From Clytia hemisphaerica (Eukaryota; Cnidaria; Hydrozoa; Leptothecata; Clytiidae): DNA of 64,000 nucleotides. The DNA is taken from NCBI GenBank assembly GCA_902728285.1, contig CACVBU010000486.1:190530-254529 (forward strand), given 5' to 3'. The notes under the pieces are model-generated. The model saw nothing but the letters and a program-made list of their open reading frames with translations. It ran no database searches and was not told the DNA's origin. This document shows, in pieces, positions 62,778 to 64,000 of this stretch. The translations under genes and the position numbers were made by a program. Each line of letters begins with the position of its first letter. Within the stretch, counting starts at the first letter, position 1.

Positions 62778-63660
62778 AGTAAAACGAGTAGATAAAGCAA
62801 TGGATAAACTCGAGTGAATAAAGTTGTGAGTTTATGTTATGGTCAACGAAATGAAAGAAACTATCGACACCAGAATAACCACGCTTGAAAAGAAGATTGA
62901 AAACACCATCGAAAAGAAAGAAGAGGAAAGACCACCAATGAGCTACGCTAAAATCATATCCAAAGACATCGAGAAAAACATTGGAGATGCAATTCGAAAA
63001 GAAAAGCAGGAGGAGCAGCTGATTCGACAGATGAATCTGAAGAAGAAACGAAAATCAAGGACAAAGAATTTTTCCATGATAAAATTATTGGTTGGCGGCT
63101 CCATCTGAGGAATATAAAGACTACCGAGACGCAGCGGATTGGGAAATTACGAAAGAAAGAGAAGATAAAGCGAGATACCGATCAATCAAAGTCACATTTA
63201 CGAACAAAGAGGACAAGAACACAGTGTTGCAAGTAATAACAAAAGCAAAAGGCTTTCCTTACCGAGTGACAGAGGATTTGACCAAAATTGAAAGACAAAT
63301 AATCAAAGAATGGTGTAAGGAAGCCGAAAAAATTAATGTTAGAATCAAAGGAGACAACACAAAATGGAAAGTCCTGGGGAGCCCGCGAAAAAAACTCTTT
63401 TTCAAAAAGATCATTGTAAAAAGTACGAGCGGTTTATAGAGGCCCATGTGTCTTCACGGTGGCCTGCAAACCTGTAAAGCTTTAAATTATTTATTTATTT
63501 ATTCATAAAGCAATAGATAAACGAATGAATAAAGTAGCGAGTAGATAAAGAAATAGATAAACGAATGAATTAAGTAGCAAAGTGGCAAGTAGATAAAGCA
63601 ATAGATGAATGAGTGAATAAATTTGCAAGTTGATAAGGCAATAGATAAACAAATGTGTGG
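62778..63660. repeat. Degenerate 45-50-bp minisatellite (AGTAGATAAAGCAATAGAT)
   Basis: At least four units at about 63500-63660 and one at about 62787-62830, on either side of the ORF1-like remnant, so the remnant may have split an existing array or carried part of it. Confidence 0.6.
62839..63439 (+). pseudogene. LINE ORF1-like nucleic-acid-binding protein, one frameshift
   Basis: The first frame (62839-63108) has a coiled coil (TRITTLEKKIENTIEKKEEE) and a basic end. The second (63092-63439) has RYRSIKVTFTNKEDKNTVLQ and RVTEDLTKIERQIIKEWCKE, the RRM-like and following part typical of L1/CR1-type ORF1 proteins. One frameshift near 63085 splits the two. ORF1 proteins coat LINE RNA. Whether it belongs to the same family as the RT at 58.7-60.3 kb cannot be told. 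Confidence 0.65.
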
Positions 63661-63965
63661 GTAGCAAAATAGGCGTTTTCTTATAAATTTTTAACTTCGC
63701 AATTTTGAGTTGGGAAATATTTTTGCCAAACCCTGCATTTTTTCTCACCCGCTCGGGAACAAAGAGATCAATTTTCTTCAAATGAGGAAGGAAGGTCAGA
63801 AAAAAACCCATTGACAAAAAGATGTATATATTATGTGGCTGAGAATCGATCCTCTGAATCTATTTGATCCTGTGAAGATGAAAAAAATTTGACAATGCCT
63901 TTTTTCAGCAGCTGAAAAACTCTAATTCAATTTTCCTTTTCAAAGGCAAAGACGACCCTGCCGGT

Positions 63966-63983
63966 GCACCCGACAGTCGGGTG
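63966..63983. repeat. Palindrome GCACCCGACAGTCGGGTGC
   Basis: Its halves match the outer TIR of the 604-bp element (CAGTCGGGTG), so it may be the outer end of another copy running past the window edge. Confidence 0.45.
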
Positions 63984-64000
63984 CTGTCGAGTGTTTTGTC

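Overview
The window is AT-rich, gene-poor animal DNA with spliced genes (GT..AG introns of a few hundred bases up to 4 kb) and many short inverted-repeat transposons. The gene set (Rac1, the ESCRT-III subunit CHMP6, an animal CYP74-clan-like P450, a UspA-type universal stress protein, rhodopsin-like orphan GPCRs) suggests a marine invertebrate, most likely a cnidarian. That placement is inference; no species-diagnostic sequence was recognised.

Layout: 24-1752 (-) is a two-exon P450. 5012-5840 (+) holds the last two CHMP6 exons. 9084-11232 (-) is a four-exon coiled-coil gene. 12948-14198 (-) is GPCR copy A. 15.2-26.9 kb is an insert of about 11.7 kb. 33251-34501 (-) is GPCR copy B. 43058-49070 (-) is a complete five-exon Rac1, whose first intron is filled with nested repeats. 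53826-54374 (-) is a universal stress protein. 58.7-60.3 kb (-) is a decayed LINE reverse transcriptase inside a TIR transposon, and 62.8-63.4 kb (+) is a LINE ORF1-like remnant. The rest is MITEs, tandem arrays and sequence with no visible function.

Main result: the GPCR locus is duplicated (A from about 12.9 kb, B from about 33.2 kb). In B, two flanks are contiguous at about 35.48 kb; in A the same flanks are separated by about 11.7 kb. B is therefore a natural empty site that delimits an insertion at about 15219-26941. The insert carries (i) a tyrosine recombinase with an N-terminal C2H2-like finger and a C-terminal telobox-like Myb domain; (ii) a convergent nine-exon gene for an SF3 helicase of about 836 aa, whose exons sum to an exact reading frame; (iii) a possible small basic ORF in the helicase intron; and (iv) three tandem arrays in that same intron, sharing GGCCC/GGGCC words, one of them eight hairpin-forming 32-bp units. 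There is no reverse transcriptase, DDE transposase or HUH nuclease in it. I read it as a Crypton-like or virus-derived mobile element with its own replicative helicase, possibly undescribed.

A second empty-site comparison, in Rac1 intron 1, dates a 604-bp TIR element with a CTTAA target duplication after a tandem duplication of about 482 bp. Several other MITEs have readable target duplications (8 bp hAT-like, TA, TAA, TTAA).
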